Source of the DNA: Methylobacterium mesophilicum SR1.6/6
GTDB taxonomy: Bacteria; Pseudomonadota; Alphaproteobacteria; Rhizobiales; Beijerinckiaceae
DNA length: 64,000 nt
Assembly: GCF_000364445.2 (NCBI RefSeq)
Contig: NZ_CP043538.1
Span: 660,501 to 724,500, forward strand
Reading direction: 5' to 3'
Below are positions 16,669 through 24,869 of the stretch, in pieces; within the stretch, counting starts at the first letter, position 1, and each line of letters begins with the position of its first letter. The notes below the pieces were generated by a model. That model had not been told where the DNA came from. It saw only the letters and a list, made by a program, of their open reading frames with translations, and made no database searches. Position numbers and translations under genes: made by a program.

Positions 16669-19600
16669 TCAGCCCGCGTGGATCACCGGAACCGCGGGCG
16701 CGCCTTCCCACTCGGTGCTGGCGGGGATCGACTCGCCCTTCATGACGATCGTTAGCGGGCGCAGCCGCGCGAAATCCCCGACCTTGGTGTCGTACAGAAC
16801 CGTCGAGAACGCCCCCACCGAGACGCCCTTACCCACGACGACGCGGCCGATCTTCATGATCCGGTCCTCGTACAGGTGGGTCTGAAGCGCCGAGACACGG
16901 TTGATCGTGGCGTAGTCGCCGATCGTCACGCAGTCGAACTCGGTGATGTCGGTGGTCAGCATGCACACGCCCCGGCCGACCTTCACGCCGAACAGGCGCA
17001 GCACCCACGGCAGGAACGGCGTGCCCTGGAGATGCTCCAGCAGCACCTTGCCGGCGAGCCCCCAGTAGGCGACCGCGATGGCCTCGGTGCGCATCGCCCA
17101 CCAGGACCACATCGGCTGCATCCCAGGTTTGTAGACACCCATCAGCAGCCACTTCATCGCGATGACCGCGCTGGACTGGATCAGCGCGATGGCGACGCTC
17201 GCCACCACGAAGCTGACGGCCAGGCCCCACCAATCCTGCTCCAGGATGGCGGGATAGAAGTACCAGTCGATGACCGTGATCGCGAGAGTGATGTAGAGCA
17301 TCGGCGAGAACGAGGTCGCGAACGCCTCGAAGATGCCGCGCCGGACCTTCGGCCACATGCCGGGCTCGTAGGTCTGCGCGGTCGAGCCGAGATCGACCTT
17401 CTGTCGGGCCGGCAGCCGGATCGGCGGTGAGCCGAACCACGTCTCGCCCGGGCTCATGGCGTCGTTCGCGGGCGGCTTCGACTTGATGCCGATCAGCACG
17501 TCGTCCGGAATGACGGCGCCCGGCGGCACCACGGCGTCGTTGCCGACGAAGACCCGCGCCCCGGTCCGGGTCGGCTCCAGATGCATCCAGCCGCGCCGGA
17601 TCTCCTCCTCGCCGTACACCACCTCGTCGGCGACGAAGTTCTTCGCGCCGACCTCGGCGAGGTCGTAGCGGCCGGCGAGGTTGGTCGAGATTTCGGCGCC
17701 GTGGCCCATGTTGGCGCCCATCAGCCGGTACCAAGCCCGCATGTAGACCGTGGCGAACAGCGACGAGAGCGTCTCCAGCGTCACCTCGACGGCGAGCGCC
17801 AGCGACCACTTGCGCAGGTAGAACAGCGAGTGGACCGAGTAGGTGCCCGAGCGCGTCCGCGGCAGCACGACCCAGCGGATGCCGGCGATCAGCAGCACCG
17901 TGCCGGCGGTCATCAGCATGGCGGTGGGCCATGTGAGGATCGGCAGGTACCAGTGATAGTCGACGTCGGTGATGTCGGAGAGTGAGTCCGAGATCTGGTC
18001 GAAGATGAAGAAGGCCGGAAAGATCGGCAGCAGGCCCACCGCCGGGATCGCGCCGAGCAGCACCACGTAGGCGGCCATGAAGGCGGTCCGTCGGAGGAAG
18101 GACGCCTCGGCAGGCGCCGGCAACTCAGCCGGATCGGCCGTTCCGACCTTGCGGCCGGGCGAGCCGTCCCAGCGCTCGGCGGCGCCGACCCGCGTGCCGG
18201 CCGGGATCGTGGTGAGGTCGGCGATCTCGGCCTGGGGGCCGATCACCGTGTCGTGGCTCAGCACGCAGGAGGTGCCGACCGCCGCATCCGCGCCGATCTC
18301 CACCCGGCCGATCACCAGCTCGTTCCCGACGATCTCGGCATTGGCGATGACCAAGCGGCCGCCGAGCGACGCCCCGTCGCCGATCGTCAGGAGGTCGGGC
18401 GCGCCGACCTCGATGTCGGAGATCAGGGTATCGCGGCCGACCCTGGCACCCATCAGCCGCAGGTAGATGGCGATCGCCGGCGAGCCCTGCAGCCACTTCA
18501 CGTGCACCAGGGGCGCCAGCCGCTGCGCCAGCCACCAACGGTAATAGTACACGCCCCAGAGCGGGTAGCGGCCGGGTCTGGTGCGGCCGAGGATCAGCCA
18601 TTTGCCGGCCACCGCCGCCACCGCCGTCACGCCGTTGATGCCGATGTAGACGAGGAGGAGCACCCCGAGTTCGGCGAAGAAGCTCAGGCCGCCGCCGGTC
18701 AGCAGCAGGTAGGTCACGAACATGCCGAGCCACTGCGCAGTGGCGAGCGCGATCACGAAGGGCAGCGCGACGAGCTGCGCGAGGCCGCAGAAGGCCCGCC
18801 GCAGCAGCGGCGGCGGCTCGAAGCTCAGGTCGCGCAGAGCCGCCGCGGCGCCCATGCCGCCGGTGCGGGCGATCAGCGCGTCGGCCATCGCCCGCATCGT
18901 GCGCAGGGCGTAGACGTCCGGCAGGGTGATGCCGGCCAGCGCCGGGCTCTCGCGCACCGCCGAGACGAAGCGCGCGGCGAGCAGCGAGTGACCGCCGAGG
19001 TCGGAGAAGAAGTCGCCCTCGAGCGCGATCGGCTGGTTGCCGAAGACCTGCTTGGCGGCGGCGACGAGGGCGGCCTCGGTCTCGTTGGCGGGCGGCTCCT
19101 GCTCGCCGTCGGCGGCGACCACGGTGAGCGGGGCGATCTTGAGCGCCTTGCGGTCGACCTTGCCGGAGGTGAGCCGCGGGAGGGTCTCGGCCACCTCGAA
19201 ATGGCCCGGCACCATGTAGGGCGGCATCTGGCCGGCGAGGGTCTTGCGCAGAGCCGCGGTGTCGATGGCGCGGCCGCGCTCCGGGATCAGGAAGGCGACG
19301 AGGCGGTCGACGCCGTCATCCTGCCGGAGCACCACGGCGGCTTGGTTGATCTCGGGGACGCTGCGGATCCGCGCCTCGATCTCGCCGAGTTCCACCCGGA
19401 ACCCGCGGATCTTGACCTGATCGTCGATGCGGCCGTGGAAGACGATCCGGCCGGCGGAATCGAGGGAGACCGCGTCGCCCGAGCGGTAGAGGACCGGGTC
19501 GGTCCCGTCCGACGCGAAGGGGTTGGCGATGAACTTTTCCGCCGTCAGCTCCGGCCGGGCGAGGTAGCCCCGCGCCACACCGGGACCGCCGATCAGCAAT

Positions 19601-20736
19601 TCGCCCTGCTGGTCACGGCCGAGGAGGCTCAGATCCTCGCCGGCCACGTAGACGGAGTAGTTCGGGATCGGGCCGCCGATCGTCACCGGCTCGCCGGGAC
19701 GCATCTCGGCGGCGGTGGCCACCACCGTGGCCTCGGTCGGCCCGTAGGTGTTAAACAGCTGGCGCGTCCCGGTCGCCCAGCGGGCGACCAGTGGCTCGGG
19801 CAGCGCCTCGCCGCCCAGCAGCACGAGGCGCACCGTCGGCAGGTCGCCCGAGATCATCGCCAGGAGAGTCGGCACGGTGTCGAGCACCGTGATCTTCTCC
19901 GCCTCCAGGATGCCGGGCAGAGATTCCACGTCGCCCATCATGGCGGGGCTCGCCACGAACAGGGTCGCACCCACGAGGTAGGGGACCCAGATCTCCTCCA
20001 TGGAGAGGTCGAAGGCCACCGAGGCGCCCTGGAACACCACGTCGTCGGCGCGCATCCCGTAGAGGGCGTTTCCCGAGCGCAGGAAGTGGCAGATGTTCGC
20101 GTGGCTGATGACGATGCCCTTGGGCACGCCGGTCGAGCCCGAGGTGTAGATCAGGTAGGCCGGATGCTCGGGTGTCAGCCCGGCGGCGCGGGCATCGGGC
20201 ACGGACGCGTCGGCTGGCGTCCCGGCGTCGAGATCCGCTGGTGTCAGGGCCGGCGCCGCGTCGGGCGCGGCGGGCTTGAGGGCCGGCGAGACCAGCAGCG
20301 CCTTGGCGGCGGCATCCGTCAGGCAGACGCCCACCCGGTCGGCTGGCGCCTCGGCGTCGAAGGGCAGCCACGCGGCGCCCGACAGGGTGATGCCGATCTG
20401 CGCCACGAGGAGATCCGGCCCGCGGGCCATCCAGAGCCCGACCACGTCCCCGGGCCCGATCCCGCGATGGGCGAGGCCGGCGGCGATGCGCCCCGCGCGG
20501 GCGGCCACCTCGGCGTAGGTCAGGCGCGGGTGAACGCCGCCCGCCTCCACGCGCGCGCCGTCGATCAGGCAGGGATGGTCGGGGCGGCTGCGGGACGAGT
20601 CGAGGAAGACCTCGGCCAGCACCTCGTCGCGGATCAGGTCAGGGCGGTGCGCGCCGCGCAGGATGGCAGCCCCGTCGCCGGAACGCTCGCGCTCCCCGGC
20701 CGGGCCAGGCCGGGTCTTCTCGGCGACGTCGCTCAT
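16669..20736 (-). CDS. Pls/PosA-type non-ribosomal peptide synthetase (A-T plus membrane acyltransferase-like region)
   Basis: A 1355-residue single-module synthetase. The adenylation domain spans about 40-535 with A3 YTSGSTGVPKG (197-207), A5 NTYGPTEA, A7 YRSGD, A8 GRIDDQVKIRGFRVELGEIE and A10 LTSGKVDRK. The carrier domain follows with DFFSDLGGHSLL; Ser584 takes phosphopantetheine. There is no classical condensation or thioesterase domain. Instead about 650-1355 has six membrane helices in three pairs, each pair followed by a hexapeptide-repeat (left-handed beta-helix) acyltransferase-like unit introduced by LMGARVGR, LMGANMGH or LFGVKVGR. This is the layout of epsilon-poly-L-lysine synthetase and its relatives. 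The product is probably an isopeptide-linked amino acid homopolymer or a short aminoacyl product. Confidence 0.9.
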   Translation of the reverse strand: MSDVAEKTRPGPAGERERSGDGAAILRGAHRPDLIRDEVLAEVFLDSSRSRPDHPCLIDGARVEAGGVHPRLTYAEVAARAGRIAAGLAHRGIGPGDVVGLWMARGPDLLVAQIGITLSGAAWLPFDAEAPADRVGVCLTDAAAKALLVSPALKPAAPDAAPALTPADLDAGTPADASVPDARAAGLTPEHPAYLIYTSGSTGVPKGIVISHANICHFLRSGNALYGMRADDVVFQGASVAFDLSMEEIWVPYLVGATLFVASPAMMGDVESLPGILEAEKITVLDTVPTLLAMISGDLPTVRLVLLGGEALPEPLVARWATGTRQLFNTYGPTEATVVATAAEMRPGEPVTIGGPIPNYSVYVAGEDLSLLGRDQQGELLIGGPGVARGYLARPELTAEKFIANPFASDGTDPVLYRSGDAVSLDSAGRIVFHGRIDDQVKIRGFRVELGEIEARIRSVPEINQAAVVLRQDDGVDRLVAFLIPERGRAIDTAALRKTLAGQMPPYMVPGHFEVAETLPRLTSGKVDRKALKIAPLTVVAADGEQEPPANETEAALVAAAKQVFGNQPIALEGDFFSDLGGHSLLAARFVSAVRESPALAGITLPDVYALRTMRAMADALIARTGGMGAAAALRDLSFEPPPLLRRAFCGLAQLVALPFVIALATAQWLGMFVTYLLLTGGGLSFFAELGVLLLVYIGINGVTAVAAVAGKWLILGRTRPGRYPLWGVYYYRWWLAQRLAPLVHVKWLQGSPAIAIYLRLMGARVGRDTLISDIEVGAPDLLTIGDGASLGGRLVIANAEIVGNELVIGRVEIGADAAVGTSCVLSHDTVIGPQAEIADLTTIPAGTRVGAAERWDGSPGRKVGTADPAELPAPAEASFLRRTAFMAAYVVLLGAIPAVGLLPIFPAFFIFDQISDSLSDITDVDYHWYLPILTWPTAMLMTAGTVLLIAGIRWVVLPRTRSGTYSVHSLFYLRKWSLALAVEVTLETLSSLFATVYMRAWYRLMGANMGHGAEISTNLAGRYDLAEVGAKNFVADEVVYGEEEIRRGWMHLEPTRTGARVFVGNDAVVPPGAVIPDDVLIGIKSKPPANDAMSPGETWFGSPPIRLPARQKVDLGSTAQTYEPGMWPKVRRGIFEAFATSFSPMLYITLAITVIDWYFYPAILEQDWWGLAVSFVVASVAIALIQSSAVIAMKWLLMGVYKPGMQPMWSWWAMRTEAIAVAYWGLAGKVLLEHLQGTPFLPWVLRLFGVKVGRGVCMLTTDITEFDCVTIGDYATINRVSALQTHLYEDRIMKIGRVVVGKGVSVGAFSTVLYDTKVGDFARLRPLTIVMKGESIPASTEWEGAPAVPVIHAG

Positions 20737-20847
20737 CCGCTGCTCCGCTGGCCGCCCGCTCGGGGCGGCGCTTACCGTGGCCGCCGCCCTATAGCCCGCC
20801 GATCGTGCCGTTATCGAGGCGGGTGTGCACCGCCCCGGCGCACGGGA

Positions 20848-21435
20848 TCAAGCCCAGCGCCAGCCGCCGGGCTCCAGGACCAGGACCTCGCCCTGGCGGA
20901 TGCCGAGGCGGGGCGCCGTGTAGGGGTCGAGATGGCCGAGCGCCACGAGGGCCGCCCGGGCGACGCCGCCATGGGCGACGACGACGGCGTCGCGCTCCAG
21001 TCCGGCGAGTGCCGGGGCGACCCGCTCCACCAGTGCGGCGTAGCTCTCGCCGCCGGTTCCGGGCGGCCGGTGACGCCACCGGTCGCGCTCGCGGCCCGCG
21101 GCTCCGGCCGGATCGCGGCGGCGGATCTCGGCCCAGGTGGACCCTTCCCAACTGCCGAAGCCGATCTCCCGCAGTCGCGGGTCGACGCGGTAGGCCTCGT
21201 GCGGCAGGCCGAGCGTCGTGCGCAGGATCTCCATGGTGCGCCGCGTCCGCTTGAGCGGGCTCGCGACGAAATCCGCCTCGGCGAGCGTTGAACCCGCGAG
21301 GGCGGCGAGACGGTCGGCAGCCGCCACGGCCTGCGCCTCACCGAGGGCGTTGAGCTCGGTGTCGCGGCCGCCCTGGAGGCGCCCCTCGGCGTTCCAATCG
21401 GTCTGGCCGTGCCGGATGAAATAGATCGTAGCCAA
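20848..21435 (-). CDS. Histidine phosphatase family protein
   Basis: A 195-residue phosphoglycerate-mutase-like phosphatase. Arg8-His9-Gly10 in IYFIRHGQTDWN holds the phospho-accepting His; SPLKRTRRTMEIL, REIGFGSWEG and VVVAHGG supply the remaining pocket. The start is TTG at 21435, chosen because the family begins directly at the first beta strand; a purine-rich GGACGGGG lies upstream. The same frame is open far upstream but meaningless there. The substrate is unknown (GpmB- and CobC-like enzymes share this pattern). It lies 111 bases upstream of the synthetase gene on the same strand and may be cotranscribed. Confidence 0.85.
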   Translation of the reverse strand: MATIYFIRHGQTDWNAEGRLQGGRDTELNALGEAQAVAAADRLAALAGSTLAEADFVASPLKRTRRTMEILRTTLGLPHEAYRVDPRLREIGFGSWEGSTWAEIRRRDPAGAAGRERDRWRHRPPGTGGESYAALVERVAPALAGLERDAVVVAHGGVARAALVALGHLDPYTAPRLGIRQGEVLVLEPGGWRWA

Positions 21436-21531
21436 CCCTCGCGTACCCCGTCCTGCGCAGGCGTCCGGAACGGCCGGGATCCCTGGCCGTTCTCGCCGTC
21501 GGTCGGCAACGTCCGGAGACAGGTCCTGCCT

Positions 21532-22524
21532 ATGTCCAAGAAGCACGGCAAGCATCATCGCGGCCAGAAGCGCGGCGGCGGCGTGACAGATGGGGATGAC
21601 CTGAACAAAACCCCAGGATCGGAGCGGCCCTCGACCGCCCGTTGGGCAACCGCCGTCGACGACGTCGCCGGAACGGCTCCCGACGCGCTGAGCGGCCACC
21701 GGCAGGTTACGATCCCGGCGGCTCCCGGCATCGTCGCGGTGGAGCCCGGCGCATCCTTCGATCTCTCCTCGGTGGACTGCGACGCCGATGGCGGCCTCGA
21801 CAAGACTTGGGCGAAGGAGGCGCTGGACGCCGAGCGGGCCCGCATCGTCGGCTTCCAGGAGCGGCTCTACGCCGAGCGGAGCCGCAGCCTGCTGGTTGTC
21901 TTCCAGGCGATCGACACGGGCGGCAAGGACGGCACGATCCGGTCGGTCCTCAAGGGCGTGAACCCGCAGGGTTGCACGGTGACCTCGTTCAAGGTGCCGT
22001 CGAGCGACGAACTGGATCACGACTTCCTGTGGCGTTACCACGCCCGCACGCCCGGCCGCGGCCTGATCGGCGTCTTCAACCGCAGCCACTACGAGGACGT
22101 CCTCGTGGTGCGGGTGAAGGGCCTCGTGCCCGATGCGGTCTGGCAGAGCCGCTACGGGCGGATCAACGACTTCGAGCGGCTGCTCACCGAGTCCGGCACT
22201 ACCATCCTGAAGTTCTTCCTGCACATCTCGAAGGCGGAGCAGAAGAAGCGTCTGGAGGCCCGCATCGCCGATCCCGAGAAGCACTGGAAGTTCGATCCGG
22301 CCGACCTCGTCGAGCGGAAATCCTGGGACGCCTATCAGCGGGCCTTCGCCGACGCGCTGTCGCGCTGCTCCACGCCCTACGCCCCATGGCTGGTGGTGCC
22401 GGCCAATCACAAGTGGTTTCGCAACTACGTGATCGCCAAGACGGTCGCGGATACACTGGAGGCGATGGACCCGCGATTCCCCGAAGCCGCCAAGGGGATC
22501 GCCGACCTGACGGTCCCGGACTGA
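21532..22524 (+). CDS. ppk2: Polyphosphate kinase 2 family protein
   Basis: A PPK2 enzyme of 330 residues that moves phosphate between polyphosphate and nucleotides. The Walker A motif DTGGKDGT is at 128-135, the Walker B/lid region is FNRSHYEDVLVVRV, and SDELDHDFLWRYH and RIADPEKHWKF are family-specific. A lysine/histidine-rich N-terminal extension (MSKKHGKHHRGQKRGGG) may contact polyphosphate. The start is the ATG at 21532; the longer open frame overlaps the divergent phosphatase gene. Nucleotide preference (AMP, ADP or GDP) cannot be decided here. The next gene follows after 14 bases. Confidence 0.92.
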   Translation: MSKKHGKHHRGQKRGGGVTDGDDLNKTPGSERPSTARWATAVDDVAGTAPDALSGHRQVTIPAAPGIVAVEPGASFDLSSVDCDADGGLDKTWAKEALDAERARIVGFQERLYAERSRSLLVVFQAIDTGGKDGTIRSVLKGVNPQGCTVTSFKVPSSDELDHDFLWRYHARTPGRGLIGVFNRSHYEDVLVVRVKGLVPDAVWQSRYGRINDFERLLTESGTTILKFFLHISKAEQKKRLEARIADPEKHWKFDPADLVERKSWDAYQRAFADALSRCSTPYAPWLVVPANHKWFRNYVIAKTVADTLEAMDPRFPEAAKGIADLTVPD

Positions 22525-22538
22525 GGAAGGAGCCCGGC

Positions 22539-23690
22539 ATGCTGACGGTGCGCGAGGTCTCGGTCTCGGGCTACCGCTCGCTCCGTCGGATCGGCTTCCC
22601 GGTCGACGACCTGTCGGTTTTCGTCGGCGGCAACGGCACGGGCAAGACCAACCTCTACCGGGCGCTGGAGCTGCTGCAGGCGGCGGCCCGGGGCACCCTG
22701 ACCCGTGACCTCGCCGCCGAGGGCGGCATGAACTCGGCGCACTGGGCCGGCCGGCGCCGGCAGGGAGAGCCCGCCCGGATCCGCCTGTCCGCCACCCTGC
22801 GCGACGACCGCACCGGGCAGGACTTCACCTACGCGGTCGAGATCGGGCTCGTCCCGCAGGCCGGTGCCGAGATCTACGGCGCGGCCTTCCGGCACGAGCC
22901 GCAGATCAAGACCGAGCGCCTGTCCGTCCGGACCGGAGGCCGCACGGCGGTGATCCTCGACCGGGACGGAAGAAGCGGCTTCGTCCGCGACGCGGACGGG
23001 CGCAAGCAATCCCTCGGCATCGACCTCCTCGCCACCGAGACGGCGCTCGGCAGCGCCCGGGTCGCCACCGGCCAGCCGGAGATCGCCTTCGTGCGCCTGG
23101 CGATGACGGCGTGGCGCTTCCACCACGGGTTCCGGACCGACGCCGAGTCGCCCCTGCGGCGGCCCTGCCTCGCGGTGACCACGCCGACGCTGGCCTCGGA
23201 CGGGTCGGACCTCGCGGCGGTGTTCGCGACCCTGGTCCATATCCGCCAGGACACGAACGACCTCGACGAGGCCGTGGACGGCGCCTTCCCGGGGGCGCGC
23301 CTGATCGTGCCGGAGCCGGGGCGGGAAGCCAGCTTCGGCGTGACCTTCCCCGACTTCCATGGCCGGGTCTTCGCCGCTTCCGAACTCTCGGACGGGACCC
23401 TGCGCTTCCTCGCCCTGGCCGGCGCGCTGCTCGGCTACCGGCTGCCGCCGTTCATCGCCCTCAACGAACCCGAGACGAGCCTTCATCCCGATCTGATGGA
23501 CCCGCTGGCCCGGCTGATCGCCCGGGCGGCGGCGCGCACGCAGGTCTGGCTGGTGACGCATTCCGAGCGGCTGGCGGACGGTGTCGCCGAACACGGAGGC
23601 GCCCGGCCGCGGACCGTGCTGAAGCGCGACGGCGAGACCTGGATCGAGGGGCTGCGGCTCTCGGGGTCGTTTGGCGATGAGGCGGATTGA
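22539..23690 (+). CDS. AAA family ATPase, RecF/SMC-like
   Basis: A 383-residue ATPase of the predicted-ATPase group related to RecF/SMC/OLD proteins. Walker A is GGNGTGKT (30-37), the signature region is ASELSDGTLRFLALAGAL, and Walker B reads IALNEPETSLHPDL followed by the switch His in VWLVTHSERLADG. There is no nuclease (TOPRIM) domain, so it is not a full OLD protein. AGGAAGGA at 22525-22532 is its ribosome binding site. It is cotranscribed with ppk2. Its role is unknown; repair or stress/defence functions are possible. Confidence 0.85.
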   Translation: MLTVREVSVSGYRSLRRIGFPVDDLSVFVGGNGTGKTNLYRALELLQAAARGTLTRDLAAEGGMNSAHWAGRRRQGEPARIRLSATLRDDRTGQDFTYAVEIGLVPQAGAEIYGAAFRHEPQIKTERLSVRTGGRTAVILDRDGRSGFVRDADGRKQSLGIDLLATETALGSARVATGQPEIAFVRLAMTAWRFHHGFRTDAESPLRRPCLAVTTPTLASDGSDLAAVFATLVHIRQDTNDLDEAVDGAFPGARLIVPEPGREASFGVTFPDFHGRVFAASELSDGTLRFLALAGALLGYRLPPFIALNEPETSLHPDLMDPLARLIARAAARTQVWLVTHSERLADGVAEHGGARPRTVLKRDGETWIEGLRLSGSFGDEAD

Positions 23691-23780
23691 GTCGCGACGG
23701 CCTCACGGGCCTCCGGAGGCATCGTCGCGCAAGGCCGGGCGCCGCGCCGGCTGAAGCGCTGTCGACCCCTCCATCCAACG

Positions 23781-23881
23781 CCCTCATCCAGAGGTGCCGC
23801 AGCGCAGCGGAGGCCTCGAGCCAGCCGCGCGATCCCTGGAGCCCTCCTTCGAGGCGGCTGCGCCGCACCTCAGGATGAGGG
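23781..23881. repeat. Palindromic intergenic repeat, copy 3
   Basis: CCCTCATCCAGAGGTGC at the left is matched by GCACCTCAGGATGAGGG at the right, with internal GCCTCGAGCC and CCTTCGAGGC. It belongs to the same family as 3505-3629 and lies between the convergent ATPase and fabI genes. Confidence 0.8.
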
Positions 23882-23929
23882 AAGTTAACTCGGATGCGCC
23901 TGAGCGTTGGCCCGCCCTGACGCGGCGGG

Positions 23930-24754
23930 TCAGTCCTTGTCGAGGGTCAGGTCAGGCGCGTCGGGGTTCTTCATGCCGACGACGTGGTAGCCCGCATCCA
24001 CGTGCAGGATCTCGCCGGTCATGCCGGCGGCCATGTCGGAGACGAGGTAGGCCGCCGTCTCGCCGACCTCGCCGATGGTCACGGTCCGGCGCAGGGGCGC
24101 GTTGTACTCGTTCCACTTCAGGATGTAGCGGAAGTCGCCGATCCCCGAGGCGGCCAGGGTCTTGATCGGACCGGCCGAGATGGCGTTGACGCGGAGATTC
24201 TTCGGTCCGAGATCCGCCGCGAGATAGCGGACCGAGGCTTCGAGGGCCGCCTTGGCGACACCCATGACGTTGTAGTGCGGCATCCACTTCTCGGCGCCGT
24301 AATAGGTCAGCGTCACGAGGGAGCCGCCGGGCCGCATGATCTTCTCGGCGCGCTGGGCCACCGCGGTGAACGAGTAGCACGAGACCAGGAGCGACTTGGT
24401 GAAGTTGTCCTCGGAGGTCTCGATGTAGCGGCCCGTCAGCTCGTCCTTGTCGGAGAAGGCGACGCAGTGGACGACAAAGTCGATTCCCTCGGGGAACACC
24501 CTGGCCGCCTCCGCGAACACGGCGTCGATCGTGGCCGCCTCGGTGACGTCGCAGTGGCCGATGACGTGGGCGTCGAGTTCCTTGGCCAGCGGCTCCACCC
24601 GCTTGCGCAGGGCGTCACCCTGGTAGGTGAAGGCGAGTTCCGCCCCGTGGGCGCGGGCGCTGCGGGCGATGCCCCAGGCGATCGAGCGGTTGTTGGCGAC
24701 CCCGAGGACGATGCCCCGCTTGCCCGCCAGAAGGCCCTGCCCGTGTTCCGCCAT
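23930..24754 (-). CDS. fabI: Enoyl-[acyl-carrier-protein] reductase FabI
   Basis: NADH-dependent reductase of the last elongation step in type II fatty acid synthesis, 274 residues. The cofactor loop is GVANNRSIAWGIA; the catalytic segment YYGAEKWMPHYNVMGVAK contains Tyr161 and Lys168 of the Y-x6-K pattern. The C-terminal half (SAGPIKTLAASGIGDF) is the FabI substrate-binding loop. It is the downstream neighbour of the DnaJ-like gene, separated by a strong hairpin, so the two may be transcribed separately. FabI is the target of triclosan. Confidence 0.95.
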   Translation of the reverse strand: MAEHGQGLLAGKRGIVLGVANNRSIAWGIARSARAHGAELAFTYQGDALRKRVEPLAKELDAHVIGHCDVTEAATIDAVFAEAARVFPEGIDFVVHCVAFSDKDELTGRYIETSEDNFTKSLLVSCYSFTAVAQRAEKIMRPGGSLVTLTYYGAEKWMPHYNVMGVAKAALEASVRYLAADLGPKNLRVNAISAGPIKTLAASGIGDFRYILKWNEYNAPLRRTVTIGEVGETAAYLVSDMAAGMTGEILHVDAGYHVVGMKNPDAPDLTLDKD

Positions 24755-24806
24755 GATCGATCCCGAAGCCTCGCGGCACCGCCCGGCGCCGGGGGGCCTC
24801 CATACC

Positions 24807-24842
24807 GGAGGCGGCCCGGAGACGGAAGTCCGGGCCGCCTCC
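24807..24842 (-). terminator. Long GC hairpin after the DnaJ-like gene
   Basis: GGAGGCGGCCCGGA and TCCGGGCCGCCTCC form a perfect 14-bp stem with an 8-base loop. It lies 27 bases past the DnaJ-like stop and 52 bases before the fabI start. There is no T-tract, so termination is plausible but not certain. Confidence 0.55.
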
Positions 24843-24869
24843 GGGCGCGTTCACGTGCGGACGGCCCCG

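Noticed and set aside
18253..21291. Very long open frame on the plus strand (about 1000 codons) opposite the synthetase
   Set aside because: High-GC antisense shadow. The translation is His/Arg/Gly-rich without domains, while the minus strand encodes a clear synthetase.
3505..23881. CRISPR array made of the recurring repeats
   Set aside because: The repeats are single palindromic copies kilobases apart, not regularly spaced direct repeats, and no cas genes are present.
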